Notes: a model not told the origin generated them from the sequence alone. A DNA stretch of 64,000 bases from Chlamydoabsidia padenii (GCA_025330725.1 JAIWND010000035.1:62001-126000), one strand, 5' to 3'; shown: positions 35,919 through 49,600, numbered from the stretch's first letter. A program made the numbers and translations.

Positions 35919-37575
35919 ATGTTAAAATGGATATACTTTGGAATGGTCTTTTTGATGATATCTTTGGGAATGACATGGTCTATCCAGATTCTATCTACAA
36001 CTCCTGGTGGAGGTGGTGGTAATGGTCAAGACAGGAAACATCGGTCAAGACTCAACAATACAAATTATAGGTACTTTTTACATATTACTGACTTCCACGT
36101 AAGTTGATTTTGTCATTTTCAAAGAAAAAAAAAAAAAGTAACGTCAACAAACCCTTTTAATTATAATAGTTGGATGCACATTACCTTCCAGGTGCTACGG
36201 TCAAATCAGCGTGTCACAAATTACCGGATGCTTCTGTACCAACCTATAATGATGCTATTACCGGTGAATTTGGTGTATCGGGATGTGATACTCCTACTGC
36301 CCTCGCTCAAAAAACTGTGGATTGGATTGCTAAAGAATGGAAAGATAAATTGGATTTTGTCATATGGACTGGTGACAACGCAAGGTAAAAAAAAAAAAGG
36401 GGGGGGCGGAACTACAATAAAAAATGGAAAATAGGAACTCTTCTTCTTTTGGGATAGTGTTACTCATATTCTTTCGTAGGCATGACTGGGACAAGAACAT
36501 GAAACGAAGTCGAACCAATGTATATGAATCAAATCAAATTATGACGAAAATGATAAAAGAGGCCTTTGGTAATATCTCGGTGGTCCCCAGTCTTGGTAAT
36601 AACGATGTCATTCCTCATAATCAAATCACGCAAGGTGGTCAGATGAACAAGAAAACAGATCAACTGCTTGGCTTTTATCAAGACCTATGGCATCAATGGA
36701 TACCTCAAGACCAACATGAAAACTTTGTCAAATACGGTGCTTTTGTTGTGAATGTCGGTCCTAAACTACGTGCTCTGTCTCTGAACACAATGTATTTCAT
36801 CAAAAAGAACAAAAAAGTCAAGGGATGTCACAAACCAGGTACGGCTCGACAACACATGGATTGGTTTGAACAACAACTGGCTCAGGCTCGAATGGATGGT
36901 TCCCGTATGGTTGTACTTGGTCATGTTCCTCCTTCAGAAGAAAATTACCGTTCTTCCTGTCTGGATGCCTACATTCATATCTCGGCGGCTTATTCGGACC
37001 TCATCATTGGTCACCATTATGGACATTTAAACAAGGATCATTTTTTACTGTACGACACCAACCGCATGGATTCCACCAGATCATGGTCAGCAAACACAGG
37101 CAATGTATTGGAACAACAACAACAAGAAATGATATCAACAAGGAAACCCAAGATACCCAAGTTTGCTCGTTTACTCTTTGACATGTATACTTCATTAAAC
37201 CCTCGACATGATCTACTTGGTAAAGAACCTTTCGAGAAATCACCTGTCGTGGCAATTCAAGTAACGCCTTCTGTGCTTCCTAAATACTTCCCGACTGTGC
37301 GTATTTATGGTTACACAACCGATGATCAAGGTGCAGCACTTGTCAGGGGGTACGAACAGTACTTTGCCAACATTACTGAATGGGAACAACAACCTGATGG
37401 TCCACACCAATACCAACTTTTATACTCGACTGACGATTATGGAATGAATGATTTGTCTTCTATTAGCTTTTTTGATCTGGCGAAACGAATGGTGGATCCT
37501 ACTGATAGGGGTGGTTATCATCTTTGGAAATCTTATGTTAACAATATCTTTATTCACACCCGAACCATTTTTTAA
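35919..37575 (+). CDS. PPN1: Vacuolar endopolyphosphatase
   Basis: Metallophosphoesterase that cleaves inorganic polyphosphate in the vacuole. Three exons, 35919-36098, 36170-36384, 36480-37575; 496 residues. A single N-terminal membrane span (about 5-25, type II) fits vacuolar delivery. Metal-binding motifs appear in the right order: TDFH (57-60), GDNARHD (128-134), GNND (171-174), GHVPPSEENY and the final GHHYGHLNKDHF. The exon 2/3 junction falls inside the GDNxRH motif (AG|G). A poly-Gln insertion follows the last motif. It is shorter than the yeast enzyme and lacks a long C-terminal tail, but all catalytic motifs are present. Confidence 0.92.
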
Positions 37576-38333
37576 CCTTCCTCCCATCCCATTTAGCATT
37601 AGTTAATCATTCAATATAGACTTACTATTATTATTCTCCTTCATTGTATATCTCTTTGTTTTGCATACCTTCTCTCAATAAACATACAATTAAATCATAC
37701 ATATAGGACCTGAAATCCATCATAGACCAAGACAATGAACCTTTGTACTTCAATGGCCATGCATGAATATTTAAATCCCGATCAGGCATTTCTATTTTGG
37801 GATACGTATTCTGACAGGTCGATCTAAAGTCTGCTATCACGTATCCATATCAAATACGATGTCCAATATAAAGTATATACTGTAATGATAATAAGGATCC
37901 ATCTACTGTAAAGTAATGATTTTGCTCTATGTATCATGCATTTCTTTTAATGTGTTGACCCAATGGCTCCATCCAAATATACTGTAAAAACGATGGATCA
38001 CTTTGCCTTACATATTCAAATGAAAGAAAGAAAAAAAAACTTGGTACCGTAACTAGTAGGAACTTGTTTTTTTCATTTTACTCATATGTATTGTATACTG
38101 TACCGAGAAATAGAAAAAAAAAAAAAAAAAAGTCCATACAAATGTTCCTTTTCGTACAGGGAAGGCGGGATTTGAATTCTTTTTTTTTTCGGAGCAGGTC
38201 TAAAATTTTAATTGAACTTGTCCTTTCTCTTTCCCCCTCTCAATTTATTCATCCATTACTTCCCACTCACTCCTTCCACTCTACCTTCCTTTGACTCTTT
38301 TATTTATCTATATATACAAACGCTATACCCAAC
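37576..38333. other. Intergenic region PPN1 / AP-2 alpha
   Basis: Contains motif copies at 37769-37781 and 38164-38177, an A run at about 38114-38131 and CT-rich promoter sequence with TATATATA just before the AP-2 gene. No gene is supported. Confidence 0.5.
38164..38177 (+). promoter_or_regulatory. Recurrent motif copy upstream of AP-2 alpha
   Basis: GGCGGGATTTGAAT, 170 bases upstream of the start codon, the reverse complement of the form seen before TFIIF alpha. Confidence 0.5.
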
Positions 38334-41300
38334 ATGCGTGGTTTGACATTATTTATCGCCGACATTCGAAACTGTAAGTTCACTTGTGTTGACTTTATTT
38401 GCTTTGTACTTTACAGATGATGAAACTAACTATCCTCTTTTTTCTTCTTCTTTTTTTTTATAGGTCGTGTGAGGGAACTAGAGGAAAAACGTATCAACAA
38501 GGAAATGGCGAATATTAGATCTAAATTCAAAGGTAATGATATTATACATGTGTTAACTTTGATGGAATACTAACTCTTTGGTTTCACAATAGAGGGCAAC
38601 TTGAACGGGTATCAAAAGAAGAAGTACGTCTGCAAATTATTGTACATGTACATTCTTGGTTGGGATATTGAATTTGGTCACTTGGAAGCTGTCAATCTTA
38701 TCTCTAGTCAAGTTTATAGCGAAAAACAGATTGTAAGGAGGAAAAAAAAAAAACACTTTGATATCCTTGTCCTCACACTTTTGTTTTATTCTTAGGGATA
38801 TTTGGCGGTTACCTTACTCTTTCATGAAAACAGTGATCTTGTCCGTCTGGTGGTGAACTCTACAAAAAAGGATTTGGATGATATGAACGAAATCAACAAC
38901 TGTCTGGCCCTACATGCTATTGCAAACATTGGTGGACGTGAAATGGCGGAATCTTTGGCAAATGACGTCCATCGTCTACTTATATCACCGTAAGTTGTAA
39001 TTAGTAACACTATCTATAATCTTCATCAAGTTACTGATTTAACATTTAATATAGGACATCCAAAAGTTTTGTCAAGAAGAAAGCAGCATTGACTCTACTA
39101 CGTCTATTCCGTAAATATCCTGATGTCATTCCTGTCACTGATTGGGCTGAACGGATTGTCAGTCTCATGGACGAATACGATTTGGTAAGTCAAAAGTGAT
39201 ATTGTGGATCATTATGGACTAATCATCTATTGCTCTTACTTTATTTGGGATGTTTTGGATTCTATTAGGGCGTCGCATTATCAGTAACCACATTGGTGCT
39301 TGTCCTTGCTCAAACCTATCCACTTGAATATGGTGCTTGTTATGGAAAGGCAGTGAATCGTTTGAAAAGGGTAATTATTATCAATTGTATTGTATATATG
39401 TCACAGATTACTCATCTCAATTTATATAGATCTTGGTCGATCGTGATTATAGTCTGGATTACATCTATTACAAGGTCCCCACTCCATGGTTACAAGTCAA
39501 ATGTCTTCGTCTTTTACAATACTATCCACCACCAGGTAAGTTGAATAATATCATATAGAAACTTGATTGTAAAATTAACTCGCGTTTTCTTTTTAGATGA
39601 CCCAAAACTACGATCCGATATCAGCGAACTCCTTCAAATCATTCTCACCAATTCACAAGATGCACCAAAGAATGTCCAACACAGTAATGCTCAAAATGCC
39701 GTTTTATTTGAAGCCATCAATCTCGCCATTCACCTTGACAGCAACTCCACCATTTGTGCTCAAGCCGCTGCTCTATTGGGAAGGTTTATCTCAAGCAAGG
39801 AAACAAATGTTCGGTACCTGGGTTTGGATACTATGGCTCATTTGGCTGCATGCGTGGATTCCTTGGCTCCTATCAAACGTCACCAAGAGACCATCCTCAT
39901 GTCCCTCCGTGATAAGGATATCAGTGTGCGTCGTCGTGGTCTGGATTTACTCTATTCTATGTGTGATACATCCAATGCCAAGATCATTGTGTCTGAACTG
40001 TTACGATACTTGCAGGTGGCAGACTTTGCTATGCGTGAAGAAATGGTGCTCAAAATTGCCATCTTGGCGGAAAAGTTTGCCACTGCTTACTCCTGGTATG
40101 TGGACATTATCCTTCAACTAATCTCAACCGCCGGTGAACAAGTAGGTGAAGAAGTCTGGTATCGTGTTGTCCAAATAGTCACCAATAATGAAGAACTTCA
40201 AGAATATGCAGCAAAGACCGTCCTCAACTACCTTGGATCTCCTCAATACAATGAAACAATGGTTAAAGTGGGGGCTTATATTCTTGGTGAATTTGGTCAT
40301 CTCATCGCAAATTATCCTGGATCATCACCTATCGAACAATTCAATGCTGTGCACTCCAAATTCAACTTGTGCTCATTACAAACTCGTGCCTTGATGCTCA
40401 CCACCTATGTCAAGTTTGTCAACCTCTTTCCAGAAATTAAAGGTCAAGTCCTCGACGTCTTTAACCAATATCGTTATGTCCTCGACTCGGAACTCCAGCA
40501 AAGAGCATGCGAATATCTTGCCATCTCGACAATGCCAACTGACGACATGTTACAAACTGTTTGTGAAGAAATGCCTCCGTTTCCTGAACGTGAATCGACC
40601 TTGTTGCTGAAACTTAATCAAAAGCATGGCGATACTGAAGATAAGCGTGTATGGGTTATTGGTGGAAAGGAAGCTAATATGGAACAACAGGATGGGTTGA
40701 AACGGATCGCAACATTACGGGCAAATTCTTATAGTGAATCCAACAACAGCTCACCAAAGCAGATAATGGCACCAAGTCCTTCAGTTGCAACCAATAATGC
40801 GTCAACAACACCTTCTCACGACCTGCTCGGATTGGATGATTTATCTCTACAGGATCCTCCTCCTTCTCAAGTAAAGGCTCTACCCACCAACATCCCATTG
40901 GCTCCTGGATACGAACTTGGATTCAATCGATTGCATTATACAACAGAAGGTGTGCTTTATGAAGACAATCAAGTACAAATCTCCATCAAAAGTGAATATC
41001 ATAGTCATCAAGGACGCCTGGCACTCTACATCAGCAACAAACTGTCGTTCCCCATGTCTCAAATCTCTGTGCAACTGTCTGACCATGATTCCTTCCAAGT
41101 GAATGTGGCCACTCCTCACCAACACACGATTGCTCCTGGTGCACAAGCTCAACGATTGATTCAAGTCGAATGCCGGGACGTCTTTATCGAACCTCCTTCT
41201 TTATTTGTGGGATTTAACGACCAAATACTCCATCTAAAATTACCTGTGGTACTAACGAAATTCCAGGAACCGGTGGAAATGGATGGACAAAGCTTCTTCA

Positions 41301-41687
41301 AGAGATGGAATCAAATCGGTGGGCCACCTCGTGAAAACCAAGCTATCTTTGCCAGTCAGTGTCCTATCAATTTGGATAAAGTAGCTACCATCCTTCGTGG
41401 ATTCCGCTTCGGCTTATTACAAGGTGTGGATCCTAATACGAATAATTTTGTTGGTGTTGGTATCATCAGCGCAGGAACAAAAGGGGGCAAGATAGGAGCT
41501 CTATTACGGCTGGAACCCAATATGGAACAAAATGTAAGTTGAATAGAGGTTTTGAATAAAAGCAGCTTGTATAACTAATCATCATTCTATTCTTTAGATG
41601 TATCGATTGACGGTGCGTACACCAAGTGAAACTGTGTCAGAACATATCCGTTCGATACTGCAGCAACCTCTTACTGTTGGCCAATAG
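38334..41687 (+). CDS. APL3: AP-2 complex subunit alpha (alpha-adaptin)
   Basis: Large subunit of the AP-2 clathrin adaptor, linking endocytic cargo and PIP2 to clathrin at the plasma membrane. Nine exons: 38334-38373, 38464-38532, 38593-38732, 38796-38989, 39055-39184, 39269-39370, 39430-39535, 39597-41533, 41598-41687; 935 residues, close to animal alpha-adaptin. The N-terminus [15 protein letters not shown] and [21 protein letters not shown] are diagnostic, with the PIP2-contacting lysines. An armadillo-like trunk runs to about 600, followed by a Ser/Asn-rich hinge with [10 protein letters not shown], a clathrin-box-like string. The C-terminal ear domain is complete. Confidence 0.96.
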
Positions 41688-42022
41688 AACTCCTCTCCCC
41701 CTCAAGATTATTATTACTTTGTTTAGATCACTCGTCCTTCACCCTCTACATCTTTATAGGTTACATTATTATCTTATCAAAACCATATTTTGTCATACCC
41801 CATACCCTATATGACTCCATTAAAACCTTGTAATAAAAAAAAAAATCTTCCGTTTTACTTGCTGTATTATTCTGACAGGTGGCACATGCAAACCAAGATC
41901 GTCGACTTTTAAAAAATTGAAATCCCGAAAGGACGTGGTCGTGGATCTTCTTACTTTGGCGCTCTCTCTTTTATTTTTATCTTTTCTTCTTCTTCCTCTT
42001 CTTCCCACCAGGCACCACGATC
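41688..42022. other. Short intergenic region AP-2 alpha / NSE2
   Basis: 3' flank of AP-2 alpha and promoter of NSE2, with motif copy at 41917-41927. Confidence 0.5.
41917..41927 (+). promoter_or_regulatory. Recurrent motif copy upstream of NSE2
   Basis: TTGAAATCCCG, the same variant as before SLU7, 106 bases upstream of the start codon. Confidence 0.5.
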
Positions 42023-43175
42023 ATGGAAGACCAAGACATTCTCGATTCTCAACAAGGCTTACGACTTGAAGACGTCGATCAAGGATTTGCATTACAACCT
42101 CATCAAGTGGAACGATTACCAAGTCTAGTCAGCGACTCTGACATTGTACTGGAAACGATTCGCAAAGGTATGGGTCTTGCTTCTAATGTGGCTGGCGATC
42201 TTGAAGAATTGGGTGATTCTAGTATGCTTGAATCTCTGGAGAATATGGTCAAGGAATGCATTGATATGGAACGTGCCATTAATAATCAAAAGTTGGCTTT
42301 TATGAAACTTCGCAGCGACGTAACCGAACGACACTTGGATGTAGTAAGTACCATGGATATGTATAAAAGGACACACGGCTGAGACTCATATGGATTGTTT
42401 ATTTAGGGTGATGGGCTCAGCCGATTCGACGACTATTATTCACAAGACATGCAAACATACAACACCAAGACCGACAAGGAAAAGTACCATCAACACGAAA
42501 AATACACGGAATTCAAGGAAACAGTATGGGTAAGTAGGAGAATGGAAAGGGACTCGTACACTTTTTACTGATCTTTTACTGTTTGTATCCCATATAGATG
42601 GTCAAAAACCCTGATACCACCATGCCACCACTTGATGGCGACAGCAACGAAGGCAACGACGACGATGAGGACGACGTGGTGATTGCATCTACTAAAAAAT
42701 CATTAAAGTGCCCATTAACAACTACTTGGTTTGAAACCCCGGTAACAAGGTAAAGTAGTTGGAGGAAGCACGATAGGGACCGTACTAACCCTCCTTTTTT
42801 TTTTTTCCCTCTTCTTCCAGTAAAACTTGTAAACATACATTCTCCAAAGAGGCTATTATGGGGTTGATACTAAGAAGCAGCATGCAGGCTGTTGAATGCC
42901 CTATGCCCGGTAAGCCCATTTAACGTAACTAAAATGGAACATAATACTGACCCTCTTTTTGCTCTCTATTTAGGTTGCCGAGTAGTATTCGATAGGACAT
43001 CCTTTTATGAGGACACTCTTATGGAACGAATGGTGAACAAAGCAAAGCAAGCGGAAGCAAACAACGCCCGGTCTGAGCAGGTAAAAACACAGCACAAGCA
43101 ACCTAATACATAATATAGACACTAATCACTTCCCTTTTTTATTTTATTAATACATAGTTCCACGATGTAGGATAG
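42023..43175 (+). CDS. NSE2: E3 SUMO ligase NSE2/MMS21 of the SMC5/6 complex
   Basis: SP-RING SUMO ligase bound to Smc5, active in DNA repair in the nucleus. Six exons: 42023-42343, 42407-42529, 42598-42749, 42821-42909, 42974-43080, 43158-43175; 269 residues. The N-terminal half is helical, as expected for the Smc5-binding region. An acidic linker (NDDDEDDVV) precedes the SP-RING, which carries KCPLTTTWFETPVTSKTCKH and ends VECPMPGC. These supply the Cys and His ligands of the single zinc site. The last exon is only 18 nt and ends FHDVG-stop; reading through the previous donor instead would give a short different tail. Family assignment is strong despite low similarity elsewhere. Confidence 0.9.
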
Positions 43176-43453
43176 TATTATTATTTGGGCCGAGGTGTAA
43201 TCAGCTTATTGTTATATTTTACTTAATTTAAATAAACAATTGTAAATACATATGCATGAATGATCACGTCAAATTGGTTGGTTTTATTAAAATGATGTTT
43301 GTCTTCATCTTTTTATTATTGGTTGATTGATAATGGATGGAGGGGTGTAATGGATTGGGAATTGAAGAGTGGGACAAGGTATAAAAAAAGTAAATGACAA
43401 GATGGAATGGGGATAAGGGAATAAAAAAATAAGTATTCCAAAGATAATATAAA
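43176..43453. other. Convergent intergenic region NSE2 / GDI
   Basis: Only 3' flanks of two convergent genes; nothing else seen. Confidence 0.5.
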
Positions 43454-43665
43454 CTAGGCCTTGACAGGTTGATCTTCTTCATCTTGTTCCAATGATCGTT
43501 GTTGAAGTACCAAGTCATTACCAGTAATACGGCGGTAGATACTCTTGACATCATCGCAAACAGTTTCAAAGTGGGATGTAGCATCATAAGATCGAGAGAT
43601 AAATACTTGATCATTAGTACCATCAGTTACAGGTTCTTCAATATCAAGCACAGACACAAACCTAT

Positions 43666-43703
<38 letters not shown>

Positions 43704-45260
43704 GGCTCACCAATGCAATCCCATTTACACCCCCTCCTCCTCTTTACTTACTTATCATGGATAGGGCCTAGTAGATCCAATCCGGCTTGAATTTCATTTT
43801 CAGGTTCATCGGTTTCAACAATAGTGGAGACAATAGCCAAATAGACATCTTTAGGACAGACATGATGATTGTTAGAGACACATGCCACATACACATCATG
43901 TTTACGACCAAGTTGATTTTGAGGAAGAACGATTTGACAAGAATCCACACCATCCGTGTTGGGAATAGGATGCTTGAGTACACAGATAGCCCGCACCACT
44001 TTGCCAGTCGCCTTGACCTTGTCTTTTGCATAAGAAGGATCACAGATGATTTGTTTTGCTCGAGCTGTTTGATCCCCTGACTTGATACCAACCGCAATTC
44101 CATTTTCGTATATGATTTCGTCTGCCGATCTGTCCAACATATAAGTGCCTCCATAGATAGCACTCAATCTAATAAAAACATGCATAAAAAAAATGAGAGG
44201 AGGAATTAGTACTAATGCCCAATAGGAGGATGGAATTTGTAATAAGGGGGGGGGGTTGTAAGAATAAAGGGGTGGGGGAGGGGAAAGAGGAGAGACCGAG
44301 AAAAAGGGGATATAAAGTAAGGGATGACACAGTAAAAAAAAAAAAAAAGAGGGAGGAAAAAATGACAACACCTATTACTTACCTAGCAAAAGATTGAGGA
44401 AGTTCACCAAGACCATAGAGAGGATAGATATAAGGACTCTTACCATAGCGAGCAATGGAGCCAATATAAAGAATGATCTTGTCAATGGTAGGACGAGCGG
44501 ATTGTTGAAGGTAAGCATCATCCAAATGCAACGCCATGGCATGTCCAATCAAATCTTGTGTTTCAGGTTCGAGTCCAAATTTCTTGTACAGATCGGCCAT
44601 GGTGATAGTTTCAAAATCAACACCGTCGTGAGTGGATGCATCATCCTTGTTGTAGTCTTGAATAAATTCAAAAAACTTTTGCAATCGTCGTTTTTCCACT
44701 AAACCCATCAAAGGAGAGGCAATCGCTTCGGTTTCATTCGCAGGCATATGAGAGATACTACCATTTTTGTAGACAAAAGACCCAGCAATTTGTTTGAATT
44801 CCAAGTAACGTGTAACACCAGTATGGAGAAGGAATTTCACAATTTCACCATTGGCCATCATAAACTTGGGAATCAAATCAATATTGTAATCTCTATCACG
44901 GCCGAGTTCACTTGGTACTTCAGTATCAGGGCGGAAGTGACGATACAACTAGGTAGTAAGAGTAAGGAAGGGCGTTAGTTGTTTCCATCTTTTATAACAA
45001 GTACTGTAATGTAATTCTAATTCCATCTTTTACCTGAGTCAAGTGAAGAGATGCCGTTTCACCACCATAATAATCGTTTCTGTCCATGTGAAGCACTCGT
45101 TTCTTTTCAGTGGACAAGATACCTGATAGGATACATTCGGTCAAACCAGTACCGAGAACAATAACATCATATTCTTCATTCTATGATGGAATAAAAGATA
45201 AGTAAGTACCATAGTATCATAACAATGTTAGTGTGGGAGTTCTTCTTTTAGTTTTACCAT
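43454..45260 (-). CDS. GDI1: Rab GDP-dissociation inhibitor
   Basis: Extracts GDP-bound Rab GTPases from membranes and recycles them through the cytosol. Five exons: 45260-45258, 45180-45034, 44948-44383, 44168-43752, 43661-43454; 446 residues, the family's normal length. The fold starts with [20 protein letters not shown] (FAD-like Rossmann motif, domain I) and continues through SVLHMDR-type [10 protein letters not shown]. The Rab-binding platform ([20 protein letters not shown]), the effector loop [20 protein letters not shown] and [23 protein letters not shown] follow. The first coding exon holds only the initiator ATG (context CACCATG, donor gtaaaa). A 30-A run and a G10 run lie in introns. 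Confidence 0.96.
43671..43700. repeat. A homopolymer in GDI intron
   Basis: About 30 A on the plus strand, T on the coding strand, close to the acceptor of the last exon. Confidence 0.85.
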
Positions 45261-46294
45261 GGTGGATGAGTAGTAAAATAAATAAATAAATAACAGAAAG
45301 AAAAGCAAAAGAAAGAAAAGTTCCCCCAGATTACCTTTATAAATTTGGCAGTTTGCCGGGATTTAAAGTTTCCTCACTTTTTCATAAAAACACGTGGAGC
45401 CACATATTCTTAGTTTTACTTTATTGGATGACTCTTTTCCACACAAGTTTGATTTCCATGGAGAGTAAGGCAACAACTGCTCGTCTTTTAAATGTCAACA
45501 AAATGGAGAGAAAGCGTGGGTCTCTCCTGCCTGTATTTCGGGATTTCAATTCAAAAGCTTCTTTTATTTCGCCATGTTCAACGAGATCATTGTTCATCTA
45601 GAAAGTGGTATCAGGGTTCCTTGTCCACCAACCCCCCTCTTCTCCCCAAAATAAAGTACCTTGTCATCTTCCGACTTCTACGAAAGAATATTTTAGATCA
45701 AGCATCATGAGTATATGAGGGTCTGTCCGAGCTCAGGTACATTCATGCATTTCCTTTCCTTACTCCCCCCTTTTGGCATTTCAAATGCCGCTGAGTCGTT
45801 TGTTTTTTCACTTTCCCCTATTTCCATTTTCAAAAAAAATGACAATGAAATTGATAAGCTATTAATACCATTGTCGAGTTTAAGTAAAAGACAAATGACA
45901 CTTGTGTCATTCTATTGTCAAGTCTGTTGAAGGATGATCTACGAATGTGGGATCCATTTCTTTGTTTTATATTCAATCCCCTCCCCGTCGAACACACCTG
46001 TCAGAATGCCATTTTCCTTTTTGGATCATGCCCTTTTTCATCCTAGCATGTGTATATGTATAAATATGCGCCCTTGCATGTGTTATATTATCATTACACT
46101 CTACTTTGCCAACCCGGATTGCTCTGAGCCAAAGTATCTCTTCCACCCTATTATCCATCCAACCCTAATCAACGTATGATATAAACAACTTTATTACTGT
46201 ATTTATTGATCAAATAATTAATTAATATAATAAATGTAAGTATGTACTAGGTATATAAATAATAAAGGTCATCCCTATTTTGAGGTTTATGATT
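45261..46294. other. Gene-free stretch GDI / REV1
   Basis: Promoter of GDI with motif variants at 45355-45367, 45540-45553 and about 45780. Several short frames are not convincing. Confidence 0.5.
45355..45367 (+). promoter_or_regulatory. Recurrent motif variant upstream of GDI
   Basis: GCCGGGATTTAAA, about 95 bases upstream of the GDI start codon. Confidence 0.4.
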
Positions 46295-46607
46295 CTATAC
46301 TAAAGGGGCACCAAACACCGAGACCATTTCTTTTGACACCAGATCCTTCATGTTGTGGATAACGGGTAGCCAATCAGACTTGTTGATATCATTATGTTGA
46401 GTGATCCATTCTAGGTGTAGTACCAATAGCTGCACCTTTTCCAAGTCCTTGTACCATACGAGCTTTTTTATATAGTTTGTCACCGTTTCCACGTCTTTGG
46501 GATCAGGGGCAGACGGGTATTCATGCACCCACGCACTCACAAGTTCCCGCACCTCTGATAACTCCGACTTGCCCATCAGCGTTGGTTGTATTTGTTTTTC
46601 CTATTAT

Positions 46608-46658
<51 letters not shown>

Positions 46659-49600
46659 CTTAGTAATAAAACAGCCATGTACTTCATTGACAATGACTTA
46701 CAGGTAGCTGCGGTTCGAGACAAATGTTCTTGGCAGTCTCCTTGGTCTGTTGTCGTTTCCGTTTCTGTTCTTGTTCCTGCTCTTGTCTATAAGTTTCCAA
46801 TAGTTCGCATTGAATATCTATTACATGTAAAAACCATAGGGTATCATTAAGTACCCCCCCCCAAAAAAAAGTGAGAGAGATAGAAAAATAAGAAGATTGT
46901 GTTTTTGATATTTACCTTTTGGCAGTTGTGACCATATCTCCATATCGCGGGGATTCATTCCATTGAGTGAAGTGTTGTGAGAGTCATTTAGGATTCCAAT
47001 CGAAGGAGATCCACCGTCATCACCGAATCCATTATGGAGTGCTGTTGCCATTGCCGTGTTCGAGTCGCTGCCATTGCCATTATTATTATGTATGTTACTA
47101 TTAGGACTACGAGGAAACATTTGAGTCAGCGTTATCCCTTTCATGCCTAGTTTTTTGTTGGACTTTGCATTAATGGTGTGTCGTGAATGTACTGATTTGG
47201 TAACTTTTCCCGCATTGGTATTGGTGGATGAGGATGGTGACCTGAGTAATGGCGGAAGTATTTTCGAGGGCATCGACGATGATAGTGCTGGTGGTGATGT
47301 GCTCCTCGTGTGCCGCTTTCCGGTGGCCCCGGCTGAGTTAATTGATTTGTAAGACTCCAGGACTTCTTTTTGCATAGTTGAAGGTAAGGCCAGAAGAGCA
47401 GAAGGATCCAATTGTGACCATGTAGGAAGTTCAGGTAGAAAGTTGGTAGAGGATAAAGTTGTAGATGCTGAGGTTTTGCTGATGGTGTCGCTTTTGCTGA
47501 TACGTTCACCGACCCCGGATTGATCCAATGGAAGGTGTATTGAATGAGATTGATTTGTAACCGGTACGGAGGGTGGTGGTGAGTTGTTTGTGATTTCGAT
47601 AATGTATTCGTCGTTCAGTTCATTACGTATACCCTCGGGTAGTTCCATATATACATTGTATTCGATTGTCTAGATTGATTAATACCATGTATCATAAAAT
47701 AAATGTGCGCGTTAGTTTATTCATGCAAAGTAGTTTTCGAGCCCCGCTTACCATTTTCTGTTTGCTTGATTTAGTTTCATTTGTATTATTGGATGGTGAT
47801 TGAGGGTTGACTTGTGGACCAAATTTGAGTTTCGGTTGATCTACTGTCAGACAGAGAGAAAAAAAAAAAAAAAGAGTTATATTAGCTACGTGATTAAATC
47901 ATTGGGTTCCTGAGATAGTGTTTTAAGTGGCATACCTTGGGCATCGGTGTCTTCATTATCATCATTGTTGAGTTTTTGTATTTGTATACTGAGACCTATA
48001 AAACATTACTAGTCAGACATTGTCATCCAAAAGCATGCCACACGTCCTTTTTTACTTTTTTTTACATGTGTTCGTCTGGTTTTACCTCGAATATCTTCAG
48101 CCAAAAAGGTAAACAACCGGAGAGCACGTTTGGAATACTGTGCAATAAGATTAGGATCATCTGTAAAGGAATCCAGAACCATGGACTTTGAATGGCTGTC
48201 ACATTCTCCGCATCCAAGGTGTTTTATCGCTTCGCCTGCGTTTTTTGCCCGTGTTAAAACCTAGTGTCAAAACAATACCAAAGTTAGATCATCCTACCCT
48301 TTGCCTACCTCTTTTTTTTTTTTTTTCCCTTACCTTGAGCGTAATGCTTTTCCCCTTTCTATCAATAGCCCGAAGTCTTTCACTGACCTCCTGTGACAAA
48401 GAATCTAAAAATGTCTGAATAAAAGTAATGGTTAATTGTATATTACTCGATGTACTGTATTATACTTACTATAACCTGGTCATTGTTTTCAAACCGAACG
48501 CCCCACTAAATGGTCAAGAGCACAAAGAATGATTAGTATAAAATCAATTTCCGGCTTTACATATATCACTTACGTTTACTTCTGCACTGACAGATTGTCG
48601 AGGTTGATTTGTAATGAGTGGCCTATCATCAATACCCCTGGCGAAGTTATATAACGTTTGAGCTGTTTTCGGACCAAATTTGGATGTCAAGGCAGATTTT
48701 GTGACAAGAGCGAGTTCACCGACTGTAGCAACGCCCTATTAAATCAATGTCATGAGATATCTATTGATATATATTGTTGGATTGACCACCATAAAGTGTT
48801 CTTACCATTTCTCCAAGTTTCGATTTCATAGCAGAGCCAACCTATATGAGATTCAATTAAAAAAAAAAAAAAATTTAAGCTGTCAGTAATGATTTCATGC
48901 AACTTTGTAAAAGCCAACTTACGCCAGGTAAATCCTCCACCTTTTGATTGGATAAAAACGAAGCAACATCTTCAGGACGACAGTAGTAGTGATTGCACGG
49001 TTTCGCTTTCTTGGTCGCCAATCTAAATACCGGGGCACCAATTCATCATCATCAAGAAAGTTAGTACAAGTCAGCCCCCCCTCTCCCACAAGAAGAATAT
49101 ACATACCTTGCAAGTAATATATTGGATCCCATACCTATACTTGCTTCGCACCCTGTTTTTTCCCGTATTTCATTTCTTATTGCCATAGCCAAAGATTCTT
49201 CTTGTTGTTCGCCAGTTTGTGTGATATTGGACCCTACTTCCAAAAGGGCTTCATCAACGCTGACTGCTTGAATTTCGTCGGCATATTGGAATAAGATCTA
49301 ATTTGTGAAGTAAAGAGTGAGCCTAATATCCATGATCCTTGGTGCAAGTTCGACATTCTGTTATATTTACATTGTAAAAGATTTCGCTGACTGCCCGGTA
49401 GCTTTTGAATTCATACCTAGTAAGCATATAAGGCAAGTATAATCATTTTCATTAGTAACTACATAGGTTACTTGTCATTTTGATAGTTTCAATCATACTT
49501 ACGGTATAATTTTGAGATCAGGGCAAAGTTCTTGTGCTTTTCCAACCCTAACCAAAAAACAAAAACAAATGTTATTACTATTATCCATACATGATTGGTA

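Noticed and set aside
35190..37575. Shared regulation of eL22 and endopolyphosphatase
   Set aside because: They are divergent and 364 bases apart, but only weak motif variants lie between them.
42732..42746. Motif-like TTGAAACCCCGG
   Set aside because: Lies in coding sequence of the NSE2 SP-RING; explained by codons.
47737..47748. Motif-like TTCGAGCCCCGC
   Set aside because: Within a REV1 intron next to the donor; may be chance, so not counted as a promoter site.
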